Both the position numbers and the translations under genes were made by a program. A model generated the notes under the pieces. It saw only the letters and a list, made by a program, of their open reading frames with translations, was not told where the DNA came from and made no database searches. From Cupriavidus pauculus (GTDB lineage: Bacteria > Pseudomonadota > Gammaproteobacteria > Burkholderiales > Burkholderiaceae), in NCBI RefSeq assembly GCF_022179805.1, contig NZ_BPUO01000015.1:62001-126000 (forward strand): DNA of 64,000 nucleotides, read 5' to 3'. Numbering within the stretch: position 1 is the stretch's first letter; each line of letters opens with the position of its first letter. Below are positions 48,940-57,783 of this stretch, piece after piece.

Positions 48940-50268
48940 TCAGTCACGATAGGCCTCCAGCACCATGTCGTGCTTGACCTGCACCAGCAGTTGCTGGCCA
49001 GGCGTCGTGGTAATCGTTGGGCGGATGCCCTGATTGCGGTTGAGCAGCGTCGAAGCGGTTTGGGTCGCAATCTGGCCCGCAGCATTGCCATAGGTGATGA
49101 GCCCAGTCGGCCCCATCGCGGTCCCCGTGCTCGTGTCGTCAAAACGTTGCTCCAGCAATCCGACCAACAGGGCTCCGCCAAAGATCTTCCAGAAATGGTT
49201 GTCAACCTCGCCACTGACGCCCGACTGCCCATTGGGATCGGCAGCCTGCATGCCCATGAGTGGCACAGTCTTGCCATTGGGGAGTTGCATGCGCACAAAT
49301 GCGGCCAGAATGCGTTCCTGGCCCACCGCGATATCCGCGCTGTACATGCCAACCAGCGTGCTGCCTGCCGGGATGACCTTGCAGGTTCCGTGGACGGTGT
49401 CATAGACATCGCGCGCGACCGTTGCACGGAACTCGCCGGGCTTGTCAGAATTCAGTGCGCCGGCAAAAACAGCGGGAATGACGAATCCGCGGCTCACCGT
49501 GCACGGTGGCAGCATGCCGTCAAAGCCCGTGCGCAACGTGCCCCCGCCCGCCGCATCAGCGAGAAACCGCCGATCGGCGCTGTCGCGGCCCTCACCCATT
49601 GCGCTCTGCGCATCGCCTGCAGGCATCGCGTTGGCGGCAGCGCGCATGGCGACGGCCTGCTGGAGTTCATGCATCTGTTGGGGGTTGGGAATGCCTGCCA
49701 CGCCAGCCGTCGCCGCGTCGCGGCTCAATTGGGATGGGCGTGCGCCGGGCTTGAACACGGGCGCCGTGGACACTTCGGCCAACACTGATCGCGTGGAGTC
49801 ATGGGACGCGACAGCGTTCGTCGAGATCCACGGCATGACCTGAGCGGCCGGCGACGCGGCGCGCGCCGACGGCGGCAGCGTCTCCTGACCGGGCACGATA
49901 GGCGACGTCGACTGGCCGCGCGGTGTTGAGATTGCCTGTGTGGCGGCCTGGCTCGCAGATTCGGCGCGCGCTTTCTCCGCCTGGTCGCGAATGGTCTGCT
50001 CGAGCGTACGCGCGCTCTGGGCGGCGGGCGAACCGGCGGCGCCCTGCCGAAGCCGCTCGGCGCGCTGGTGTTCAGCCTTCGCATCGAGCTGCGCCTCAGC
50101 CACGGACTGAAAGTAGTAGCCGAGCGCCCCCACCGCCATGGCGGCGATTGCGCCGAATGTCAGCACCACGTTCCGAGGCAGCTTGCCCTTTAGGGCATGC
50201 AGCCGGGCATCCGTTGCGTTAGCTGCCTCACCCGGCTTTGCCTTGCCGCTAGCAGGATGATGGTGCAT
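48940..50268 (-). CDS. virB10: VirB10/TrbI-type core-complex protein
   Basis: A 442-residue protein with a cytoplasmic tail, one membrane helix (VVLTFGAIAAMAVGALGYYF, about 34-53), a Pro/Ala/Gln-rich linker and the TrbI domain: VSRGFVIPAVFAGALNSDKPGEFRATVARDVYDTVHGTCKVIPAGSTLVGMYSADIAVGQERILAAFVRMQLPNGKTVPLMG. It spans both membranes and senses ATPase activity. It overlaps virB9 by one base and the next gene by several. The order virB8-virB9-virB10 on the minus strand, opposite to virB11-virB2-6, is a rearranged layout compared with the standard virB operon. Confidence 0.93.
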   Translation of the reverse strand: MHHHPASGKAKPGEAANATDARLHALKGKLPRNVVLTFGAIAAMAVGALGYYFQSVAEAQLDAKAEHQRAERLRQGAAGSPAAQSARTLEQTIRDQAEKARAESASQAATQAISTPRGQSTSPIVPGQETLPPSARAASPAAQVMPWISTNAVASHDSTRSVLAEVSTAPVFKPGARPSQLSRDAATAGVAGIPNPQQMHELQQAVAMRAAANAMPAGDAQSAMGEGRDSADRRFLADAAGGGTLRTGFDGMLPPCTVSRGFVIPAVFAGALNSDKPGEFRATVARDVYDTVHGTCKVIPAGSTLVGMYSADIAVGQERILAAFVRMQLPNGKTVPLMGMQAADPNGQSGVSGEVDNHFWKIFGGALLVGLLEQRFDDTSTGTAMGPTGLITYGNAAGQIATQTASTLLNRNQGIRPTITTTPGQQLLVQVKHDMVLEAYRD

Positions 50269-51404
50269 CAGTAGAGCCCAAACCAGCCCGAGCGGCGGGG
50301 CTCGATGCGCACCTCGTCATCGCCGGCGCGAAGCACGGTCACAGGCGCGAGATGCTGCACGACCAGATATTTGCCGCGACGCAAAAAGTTGGCGACAACG
50401 AAGTCGCTGCCGTCCTTGACGAGCGCTACCGGCCAAGGCGCACCGTCGGGGATACGCAGCCACAGTGCCTTGCCATCGTCAAAAGCGATGTCAGGACGAA
50501 AGCGGGCCTCTCCTGACATCTTGTAGGCGAAGTTCAACGTCTCGAGTGGGACCGCGCTTTGCCCGGTGTCCCGATCGTCCGATGCGAGTGCGACAGCATC
50601 AAACGGGTCGTCCCGCAGAATGCCATCGACCTCACCCTTGCCCGTGCCTTTTCCCGCCTCCGATCGTGCCGGCGTGGCGGCCTCCCTATGGAGGCCGCCA
50701 CGCTTGTCCGCCATGGACGACGGCAGACGCATGCGCACCTTCTGGTAGAAAATGCCTCCTATTGGCGAGGACACAAGAGTGAACTCGTAGCTACGCTTGT
50801 TGGTGTTCACCGACAACGTGTTCACCAGACCCGCAGCCTGAGGCTTGAGGTAGAGGTGGTTTCGACCATCGGTCTCGTAGTCCCAGCGCACACTTTCGCC
50901 CCAGGCTGGCTCACCGACGATGGCCTCGTCAGGAGGAAACTCGATGGTCGTCATCTTCAGGGGTGCGGTCAGCACGCGGAAGATCTGGTCCCGGTTGTAC
51001 GTGAAGACCACGAGCCGTGCATCCCCTGGCATGGCGATGGGGTCCACACCGCCGTTGAAAGGGTTGGCAGGGTTCATGGCCTCACGTACGTCGTCCAGCG
51101 CCAGGTCACTGCGCAGCCCAGCGGGCAATGGCGCATCCAAGTCCGACCGTGCAGGTGCAGCTTGTGCTGCAGAGGGTGTCGGTGCTGCGTTCGTGGGCGA
51201 GGCGCCCAGCACAAGCGGTACCGCGACGGCTGCGGTGGCTGCGGCTGCGGTGAAGTAGCGAATGCAAAAGGGGCGAAGATTCCGGCCAACAGGTGCACAG
51301 GCCAGTTTGACCGATGCGCGATCGGTAGGCTGCGCATTTGCTTCAGTCGTTGCCTGAGCGAAGCGCTTCTGGGTCAGCATCATGAAGAGAGAGGAGGACG
51401 ACAT
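50268..51404 (-). CDS. virB9: VirB9/TrbG-type core-complex protein
   Basis: A 378-residue protein with a late signal sequence (FTAAAATAAVAVPLVLGASPTNAA, about 50-73), then the CagX/TrbG fold: DARLVVFTYNRDQIFRVLTAPLKMTTIEFPPDEAI, GESVRWDYETDGRNHLYLKPQAAGLVNTLSVNTNKRSYEF, and the C-terminal ARFRPDIAFDDGKALWLRIPDGAPWPVALV and GEYLVVQHLAPVTVLRAGDDEVRI-like stretch. It builds the outer-membrane core of the T4SS with VirB7 and VirB10. The long cytoplasmic-looking N-terminus suggests the true start may be later, for example near a downstream Met. A VirB7 gene is not recognised. Confidence 0.92.
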   Translation of the reverse strand: MSSSSLFMMLTQKRFAQATTEANAQPTDRASVKLACAPVGRNLRPFCIRYFTAAAATAAVAVPLVLGASPTNAAPTPSAAQAAPARSDLDAPLPAGLRSDLALDDVREAMNPANPFNGGVDPIAMPGDARLVVFTYNRDQIFRVLTAPLKMTTIEFPPDEAIVGEPAWGESVRWDYETDGRNHLYLKPQAAGLVNTLSVNTNKRSYEFTLVSSPIGGIFYQKVRMRLPSSMADKRGGLHREAATPARSEAGKGTGKGEVDGILRDDPFDAVALASDDRDTGQSAVPLETLNFAYKMSGEARFRPDIAFDDGKALWLRIPDGAPWPVALVKDGSDFVVANFLRRGKYLVVQHLAPVTVLRAGDDEVRIEPRRSGWFGLY

Positions 51405-51467
51405 CGTGGTGGGCTAAGCAAGAAAAGGGGTTGCCTGACGGTCGGTGCGTGTCGGTGCGTAATGGCC

Positions 51468-52175
51468 TCAGCCGGAAGATTTCTGGATACTGAAGAAAAG
51501 CGGATGAACACCGAAGGGGTTCGTCCCCAACGCCGCATCGCTTGTGGGCGCATTGACCTGGTAACGGAACGTGATGGCGTAGCGCTCTTTGCGGGGCTTG
51601 TAGCCATCCTCTGTAGTCGTGGTCACCAGCTCGACGGCCACCGTGCTATCGGGGAGGATCGCGACGTTAGTGACCGTGACCTCGCGCACGAGCGTCGGCG
51701 ACGCACTGATCCGCCGAAACGGCTCGTCGTCCTTCATCCAGCTGTCGAATTGCTGGCGCGCGGCGCCCGCCATCTGGTTCTGCACGGAACGTAGTGTCCG
51801 CGCCATGCGCGATGCCTCGATCTGCGTCGTGAGAAGCGGCTCGATGGTGAACCATCGCGAGACGAGATCCTTGAACGCCCACTGCAACTGAAGCTCGCCT
51901 GGCGTATAGGCGGCTAGCTCTCGCACGAGGGGCTTGCCGCTCGCGTCCGCCGACACCCCTACCACCTTGGTGACCGATGGCGCGGGCTGGCGCGTCACGA
52001 TGGCCGCCAGCGCAATGCAACCCATCCCGAGGGTTGCAACCCGCCAATGGTTCCGATCGACCGTGATACGTGTGGACACATCAAAGATCAATTGTTCCGG
52101 TCGCCCACGCCCGTACATCCCTGGCGCTACGGCCGGGATGTGGGATTTCTTGAAGAACTTGGGCAAGAGGCGCAT
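51468..52175 (-). CDS. virB8: VirB8-type inner-membrane protein
   Basis: A 235-residue protein with one N-terminal membrane helix (VATLGMGCIALAAIVT, about 46-61) and a periplasmic VirB8 domain (ELQLQWAFKDLVSRWFTIEPLL, QFDSWMKDDEPFRRI, TVAVELVTTTTEDGYKPRKERYAITFRYQV). It is the first gene of the minus-strand vir-pil operon, and is followed by virB9 after 63 bases. VirB8 nucleates the inner-membrane complex. The divergent region to 52658 probably holds promoters for both halves of the T4SS. Confidence 0.88.
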   Translation of the reverse strand: MRLLPKFFKKSHIPAVAPGMYGRGRPEQLIFDVSTRITVDRNHWRVATLGMGCIALAAIVTRQPAPSVTKVVGVSADASGKPLVRELAAYTPGELQLQWAFKDLVSRWFTIEPLLTTQIEASRMARTLRSVQNQMAGAARQQFDSWMKDDEPFRRISASPTLVREVTVTNVAILPDSTVAVELVTTTTEDGYKPRKERYAITFRYQVNAPTSDAALGTNPFGVHPLFFSIQKSSG

Positions 52176-52658
52176 CAGGTAGCAACTGTCCGTTCAGATC
52201 AGATGCCATTGGAGCAACGAATCGCCCAGCCGTAGCGACCAAATGCGCCACTCATTTGGTGAGGATTCGGCATCGACTGCGGCACGTCGGCGAGGCCGGC
52301 TTTCGTCGTGTATCGCCATGCACGCGCGCTAGGCGAAAACGTGCCACTGGCAGGCGCACTTTCCGGTCGGACCCACTGAGCATGCTTGGAATTCTTTGGA
52401 GCGCGGCGCCCTCACCTCGCCCACACCCTGGCCCGCAGCGCTGTACCTGCACGCTGCACGCTGCACGCTCTCCTGTCTCGCACGGTGGCCTCACACGCTT
52501 GTCTCGGATAAAGGCCCACTCATTGGCTACGCACGTCGCTGCCCAAGAGCAACACTGACAGCCCCTGCAGCGCGGACCCCGCGCTCAGGCAAAGAGCTAT
52601 CGAATTTCGCCGCGCATTCGGGCGATTCGGTCGTCTGGTTTGCCCGAACAATGGCGTC
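52176..52658. other. Divergent control region between the two virB halves
   Basis: No gene is supported in these 483 bases between virB8 (minus) and virB11 (plus). Three tandem copies of TGCACGC occupy 52448-52468. This is a likely place for divergent promoters or the target of the FlhDC-like regulator, but I could not identify clear promoter boxes. Confidence 0.45.
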
Positions 52659-53849
52659 ATGCATTCCAACGACTCGACTCCCCCGACGCCCATCAGCTGG
52701 TGCGGACTCGAAGACAGTGCCGTGAGCATGTTCTTCGAATCCCTGGCACCCCTACGCGCGTTTCTTTGCGACCCAGACGTCACCGAAGTCATGGTGAACA
52801 GTCCTGACAACATCTGGATCGAGATGCGGGGCGTGATGACACGCGTCGCCGTCTGCCTTACCTCGTCTCAGATCGAGGGCGCCATCCGTTCGCTGGCCGC
52901 CTCCGTTCAGAAGTCGGCGGTTCGGGGCAGCGCCCAGGGCATCGTGCATGCCGCGCACCATGGCTTGCGCATCGCCGCGGTGATGCACCCGTCCGCAGTG
53001 GACGGCCATGCACTCAGCATCCGCCGCCATCGTGAGGCCCGGCTGTCGCTGGACGACTACATGAAGGCTGGCGCCATGGTTGCGCCACGTGACGGCGCGG
53101 GTGGGGGCGAGGGCGATGTGCGGCGCCCGCACATCCGTGACGCGCTGCCGTGCGCGCGGACAAATGCAACGGCTAGCGCCGATCTCGCTGTGCCGGCTAC
53201 CGAGCCAGCCGAGCTCAAGGCGCTGTTAAGCGGCATGGTCCGCAGCCGCCGAAGCATTCTGGTGGCCGGCGGCACCTCGACCGGCAAGACCACGTTCCTG
53301 AACGCACTGATCGGCGAAGTGCCGTCCACGGAGCGCGTGCTCAGTATCGAAGACACGACTGAGCTCAATATTTCCGTTCCCAACCGGGTGCGACTGCTTT
53401 CCAACGCCGACCACGGCGTAACCGCGCAGCACCTCATTGCGCTCAGCTTACGGTTCCGGCCCGACCGGATTCTAGTGGGTGAGGTCCGTGGCGGCGAGGC
53501 GTTCGATCTCTTGCAGGCCCTCAATACCGGACATGAGGGTGGCATGGCGTCCATCCATGCGAACAACGCGCGATCGGCGCTGACCCGACTGGAGTCCCTT
53601 GCCATGCTCGGGCTGCCTGACGGCTCGCGCTGGACGATCAACGATATGCGCCGCCTCATCGCGGAATGCTTCGACGCCGTGATCCATATGCGACGCGCCG
53701 GCGAGCATCGCTACATCTCCGAAGTCGCCGAAATCCACGGTATTCACGAGAACGAATACCGGCTCCTCCATCGTTTTCGGGCACATGCCGCGCCTGCGGC
53801 CTACGCCCCACGCTCAACCAATCTCCCATGTCACGCTTCGCAATTCTGA
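52659..53849 (+). CDS. virB11: VirB11/TrbB-type secretion ATPase
   Basis: A 396-residue cytoplasmic hexameric ATPase. The Walker A GGTSTGKT is at 204-211, then the Asp box (VLSIEDTTELNI), Walker B/His region (RILVGEVRGGEAFDLLQALNTGHEGGMASIHAN). An N-terminal PAS-like domain starts at VTEVMVNSPDNIWIEMRGVMTRVA. Between the domains there is an unusual 45-residue insertion rich in Gly, Arg and Ala (DGAGGGEGDVRRPHIRDALPCARTN). The start at 52659 has no good ribosome site; ATG 52728 is possible. It overlaps virB2 by 22 bases. Confidence 0.93.
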   Translation: MHSNDSTPPTPISWCGLEDSAVSMFFESLAPLRAFLCDPDVTEVMVNSPDNIWIEMRGVMTRVAVCLTSSQIEGAIRSLAASVQKSAVRGSAQGIVHAAHHGLRIAAVMHPSAVDGHALSIRRHREARLSLDDYMKAGAMVAPRDGAGGGEGDVRRPHIRDALPCARTNATASADLAVPATEPAELKALLSGMVRSRRSILVAGGTSTGKTTFLNALIGEVPSTERVLSIEDTTELNISVPNRVRLLSNADHGVTAQHLIALSLRFRPDRILVGEVRGGEAFDLLQALNTGHEGGMASIHANNARSALTRLESLAMLGLPDGSRWTINDMRRLIAECFDAVIHMRRAGEHRYISEVAEIHGIHENEYRLLHRFRAHAAPAAYAPRSTNLPCHASQF

Positions 53850-54202
53850 ACCGACGCTCGCCCTGCTCCGCAGCCTTCGCCTCTCGTGGGCGGTCTCCAA
53901 TGTGGGGCGCTGGCGCCCTGGCACTCCCCATGCTCGGCTATGCATCGAGCGCCATGGCCGCCGACATCCTGGCCTTTGCCGCGCTGGGCGACTTCATCTG
54001 CGGCATCGCTACGTTCATTAACACCAAGTACCTCTTTGTCGCCGGCCTGATTCTCATCGTCCTGGGTGCCATCGGTATTGCGAACTCCGAATCGTCCATC
54101 ATGAAGTTCATCTCGGTGATCTGCATTGGCGTGGGCATCGCGGCCTCCGCGCCGACCATCATGCGGGCGCTCAACGTCGCGACCGCCTGCACGGGGTTCT
54201 GA
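53828..54202 (+). CDS. virB2: VirB2/TrbC-type pilin subunit
   Basis: A 124-residue propilin. The signal peptide ends about residue 44 (GYASSAMAADI), followed by two hydrophobic helices (TKYLFVAGLILIVLGAIGIANSESS; KFISVICIGVGIAASAPTIM), the VirB2/TrbC plan. It starts at ATG 53828 inside the virB11 3' end. It forms the conjugative pilus of the VirB T4SS, distinct from the type IV thin pilus made by the pil genes. Next is virB3, 3 bases away. Confidence 0.88.
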   Translation: MSRFAILNRRSPCSAAFASRGRSPMWGAGALALPMLGYASSAMAADILAFAALGDFICGIATFINTKYLFVAGLILIVLGAIGIANSESSIMKFISVICIGVGIAASAPTIMRALNVATACTGF

Positions 54203-54205
54203 ACG

Positions 54206-54535
54206 ATGCGCGCCCGCCACGTCAGCATCGGCCTGTCCCGCCCTCGTCAGATCGGCGGGGCGGTGCGGGGCCTCGCGATTGCCAATGGCACGATTGTCGC
54301 GTTGCTGGTGTACGTGACATTCCGCAGCGGCTGGAAAATTCCCCTGGCAGTGATCGCGATGGGCATGGCGCATCACGCCTTGCTGCGATGGCTCACGTCG
54401 ATCGATCCCTGGTGGAATCAGGTGCTTGGCGCCTACAACCGATATGGCGACTGGTACGAAGCGATCCCATGGCATGGCAAGACGCACACTCTCTTTCGCC
54501 GGCCCTATGGCTTTGACAGCGAGTTGCCATGCTGA
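54206..54535 (+). CDS. virB3: VirB3/TrbD-type protein
   Basis: A 109-residue protein with a membrane hairpin (GLAIANGTIVALLVYVTF; IPLAVIAMGMAHHALLRWLT) and the conserved YGDWYEAIPWHGKTHTLFRRPYGFDSELPC C-terminus, which is usual for VirB3-type proteins with extended tails. It overlaps virB4 by 7 bases, a typical coupling of VirB3 and VirB4, which act together in the inner membrane. Confidence 0.85.
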   Translation: MRARHVSIGLSRPRQIGGAVRGLAIANGTIVALLVYVTFRSGWKIPLAVIAMGMAHHALLRWLTSIDPWWNQVLGAYNRYGDWYEAIPWHGKTHTLFRRPYGFDSELPC

Positions 54536-56985
54536 AGGTCAAACATCGTCCGATCCAGGAGATCGCACCGTGGCTGACCTCGGTCACGCCGGAACTCATT
54601 CTCAACAAGGACGGATCGCTTCTCGCGAGCTACCGGTTTGCCGGCATTGATGCGGATAGTCCGCACGCGGGCGACATCGCCGCGGCGCGCGCGCAGCTTG
54701 ATCTCGCCTCTCGTTCCTTTGACCATCGCATGACGGCCTGGTGGCGCCTGAGCCACCGCCGGGCGACCGGTTATGTGGACGGTAGCTTCTCTTGCAAGAC
54801 TGATGCACGTCTGGACGCGTTGCATCGCGCCGTGATGACAGGCGGCAAGTACTTCCAGAACACGCACACCTTGTTTCTGGCGCTCACGCCGGAAACTGGG
54901 CTTGGCAGCGTATTCGACAAGGTGCGATATCACATGACGGCTGGCGGCCAATCCCCCGCCCGCGCCCTGGTCGAGGCAGCAAAGGACACACTCTTTGCCC
55001 GTCAGGCGTTTGCCTTTGACCTCGAACGCGTACGCGCCGAGGCCAGGCGCTTGGAGTCCATGCTCGACGCCTTCGCGGGCGGCCTGCCCGCTTTGCGCCT
55101 GCAGAGGCTTGCACTGCAAGACAGCTATGCCGCCTTGCACCAATGCGCCAATCCCGGTGTTGTGCCCCGTCGGATTCGACCGCCCGTGACGCTGCTCGAC
55201 ACCCATCTCACGGAGGCCGACGTCACCGTGGGCAGCGAGCAGTTGATCTTTGAGTCAGCGCACGGCAAACGCCACGCCGCGATCGTGGCGGTCAAGGAGT
55301 GGATGAACTTCCAGGATGCTGCGCTCGATCGTCTGCTGCAGCTGGATGCCGAGTTGGACATCTGCATCCTGTTCCGGCACCTCGACACTGCACGAGCCGC
55401 CGCCTATATCGAAAAGGTCCGGCGGTTTTACAAGATGGCGTCGCTCGATCTGCGCGCCGTCCTCGCCCAATACATGTCGAATGAAGCGGCGCAGAACGAT
55501 GAAGGGCGGGAAGCGCTGGCCAGGGAAGCCAGTCAGGCCCTCTCACGTTTGACGGCAGAAGGCGTGCAGTATGGCTTCGCCAATATATCCGTAGTGGTCT
55601 ACGGTGAATCGCATTCGGCCTGCGAAGAGGCGGTGAGTGAGGTGATCGGTACGCTGACCAACGCCGGGTTCGGCGCGATCCGCGAGCGGGCCAACCTGAT
55701 GCCGGCCTGGAACAGCACCTTGCCCGGCCGGTGGGACGCCCAACGCCGACTGCAGTTCGTGGAAACCCCTGCCGTCTCGGACCTGGCGCCCTTGTGCTCC
55801 GTGTCGCCGGGTCCAATGCGCAATCGCTGGCTTTCGGACAAGGCGGGCCGGCCCATTGCGCCACTCACTTGTCTGCCGACCCGGCACCGGACGGCGCAAC
55901 GCGTCGATCTGCACCAGGCCGGCGGCAACGCGCATTTGCTCGTCATCGGGCCCATCGGCGCCGGCAAATCAGTGTTTCTCAATTTCCTCGTCTCGCAGGC
56001 GGGGCGACACGATGCCCGTCGCATCCGGTTTGACAAGGACCGCAGCACGCGCATTCCGACATTGCTCTCGGGCGGGACCTTTGTCGACATTACGGGGCGC
56101 TTCCAGGGCGCCACCCCGATTAACCCACTCTCTTTACTTGCCGACGCCGCGCACTTTGCCTATTTGACCGAGTGGATCGGGCTTGCGCTGGAAGATGAGC
56201 ACTTCTCCCTGTCATCGCAGCAACGGCAGGAAGCCTATGAAGCCGTCCGAATTCTTGCGGGTTACGACGCCGAGCATTGGACACTGACCAAGTTGTCGAC
56301 GCTGCTTCACGAACACCTGCGCGAACGGTTGCAGATCTGGCTGCGCGGCGGTCAGTACGGGCACTTCTTCGACCATGCCGTGGACGCCTTTGCGGTGAGC
56401 GAGAACATGTGCATCGAGATGGGCCACCTGCTTGAGACGTTCCCCAGGGCGGCGGCGCTTTTCACCGACTACGCGTTCTACCGGATCAGCCAGTCCATGG
56501 ATGGAGTGCGATACACCCTGATCGAAGTCGAGGAGGCGGGCTTCTTCTTCCAGCAGCCGCACTTCTACAAGCGACTCGAATCGTGGATCACCACTATCCG
56601 CAAACGCAATGGGGCGATCTGGATGGCCACGCAGTCGTTACGCCAGTTGGAACGCCTGTCGGGATTCGAGATCCTGAAGGACAACATCGGCAACATCATT
56701 TACCTACCCAACAGCCAGGCAGCCAGCAGCAAGGACCTGTACCGGGACACATTTGGGCTGACGGACACGCAGATCCAGATGATCAGCGAAGCCGTTCCCA
56801 ATCGCGACTACTTGTGGGTGTCCAATGCCCAGACTCGCATGCTGCAAGTCACGTTTGGCGACGAGATGCTGGCGATGCTGCGATCAGACGGCGCCGCACA
56901 GCGTGTCTTTGATGCCCATTTCGCCTCGGGCCATCCCGATTGGCAAGACAACTACGTGCGCGACATGCTCGCGCGCGCCAACTGA
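54529..56985 (+). CDS. virB4: VirB4/TrbE-type secretion ATPase
   Basis: An 818-residue ATPase, the largest motor of the T4SS. Walker A is GPIGAGKS (474-481) and the Walker B-like IEVEEA is at 665-670, followed by NGAIWMATQSLRQLERL and DNIGNIIYLPNSQAA, all typical. The N-terminal 250 residues are the CagE/TrbE domain (EIAPWLTSVTPELILNKDGSLLASYRFAG). It energises pilus biogenesis and substrate translocation from the inner membrane. It overlaps virB3 and is followed by virB5 after 10 bases. There is no sign of breakage. Confidence 0.95.
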   Translation: MLKVKHRPIQEIAPWLTSVTPELILNKDGSLLASYRFAGIDADSPHAGDIAAARAQLDLASRSFDHRMTAWWRLSHRRATGYVDGSFSCKTDARLDALHRAVMTGGKYFQNTHTLFLALTPETGLGSVFDKVRYHMTAGGQSPARALVEAAKDTLFARQAFAFDLERVRAEARRLESMLDAFAGGLPALRLQRLALQDSYAALHQCANPGVVPRRIRPPVTLLDTHLTEADVTVGSEQLIFESAHGKRHAAIVAVKEWMNFQDAALDRLLQLDAELDICILFRHLDTARAAAYIEKVRRFYKMASLDLRAVLAQYMSNEAAQNDEGREALAREASQALSRLTAEGVQYGFANISVVVYGESHSACEEAVSEVIGTLTNAGFGAIRERANLMPAWNSTLPGRWDAQRRLQFVETPAVSDLAPLCSVSPGPMRNRWLSDKAGRPIAPLTCLPTRHRTAQRVDLHQAGGNAHLLVIGPIGAGKSVFLNFLVSQAGRHDARRIRFDKDRSTRIPTLLSGGTFVDITGRFQGATPINPLSLLADAAHFAYLTEWIGLALEDEHFSLSSQQRQEAYEAVRILAGYDAEHWTLTKLSTLLHEHLRERLQIWLRGGQYGHFFDHAVDAFAVSENMCIEMGHLLETFPRAAALFTDYAFYRISQSMDGVRYTLIEVEEAGFFFQQPHFYKRLESWITTIRKRNGAIWMATQSLRQLERLSGFEILKDNIGNIIYLPNSQAASSKDLYRDTFGLTDTQIQMISEAVPNRDYLWVSNAQTRMLQVTFGDEMLAMLRSDGAAQRVFDAHFASGHPDWQDNYVRDMLARAN

Positions 56986-56995
56986 GCTCCACATC

Positions 56996-57766
56996 ATGAA
57001 GCGAACGCTGCTCTGCCTTATCAGCGCTGCCACCTGGTGCACGGCCTCGTACACGCCCAACGCACATGCGGCGCTTGCCGTCACTGACTGGGTTAGTCTC
57101 GTGCAAACCACGACGACGGCCCTGCAGTCGCTGAAGGCAGAAGTCTACGAGAACACGAACATCGTCTACCAGTACAAGATGATGGCGGATCAGTTGCTGC
57201 AGTCGACAGGACTGGACGTCGAAGCCATCACCGAGCAACTGAATGCGGTGCGCGATGAGGTGCGCCAGTACGAAGCCTACGGCGAGTCATTGCGAGACCT
57301 CTATGGCGCGGTGTCTGATAGTAGCGACTATCTGAACCGCGTGCAGAGCATGGCAGTCGCCATGGGCAAGGACACACAGCAGTGGTTCGCGGACCAGCGA
57401 TCACTCTTGCAGAACGGCGACAAGAGCGCGAAGAACATCTTCCGGCTCGCCACCCAGATCCAGTCAAACACCGAAGCCCTTTCTCAGCGCAGGCAGAAAA
57501 TCCAGTCGCAATTGAAGCTCACGCCGACTGCGCTCTCTGCGGCGCAGACGACCAACCAGATGCTGGAGGTCCTGGCTAGCCAAAATGCCGACATGCTGCA
57601 GTTGATGAGCGCGAAGGCGCGCTCGGATTCCGACCGGGACGGCCAGGACGTCGCGCGTGAAGCCGAACGGGCCAAGAGCGAGGAGGCCATTCGGAAGGCG
57701 CAGGACGATGAATTGCGGCTCCTGCGCTCGCGTGTGCTTTCGCAACCGCTCCGACAATCGCACTGA
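56996..57766 (+). CDS. virB5: VirB5/TrbJ-type protein
   Basis: A 256-residue periplasmic protein from ATG 56996. The signal peptide ends near NAHAAL (about residue 25), and the mature part is helical, with VSLVQTTTTALQSLKAEVYENTNIVYQYKMMADQLLQ as in TrbJ/VirB5. It likely sits at the pilus tip. The C-terminal 50 residues are a charged helix (DGQDVAREAERAKSEEAIRKAQDDELRLLRSRV). It lies between virB4 and virB6 as in standard T4SS operons. Confidence 0.88.
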   Translation: MKRTLLCLISAATWCTASYTPNAHAALAVTDWVSLVQTTTTALQSLKAEVYENTNIVYQYKMMADQLLQSTGLDVEAITEQLNAVRDEVRQYEAYGESLRDLYGAVSDSSDYLNRVQSMAVAMGKDTQQWFADQRSLLQNGDKSAKNIFRLATQIQSNTEALSQRRQKIQSQLKLTPTALSAAQTTNQMLEVLASQNADMLQLMSAKARSDSDRDGQDVAREAERAKSEEAIRKAQDDELRLLRSRVLSQPLRQSH

Positions 57767-57783
57767 GAGCGCGCTTTTCATCC

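Noticed and set aside
50559..51794. 411-codon plus-strand frame over virB9 and virB8
   Set aside because: Arg/Gly/His/Cys-rich shadow opposite two clear T4SS genes.
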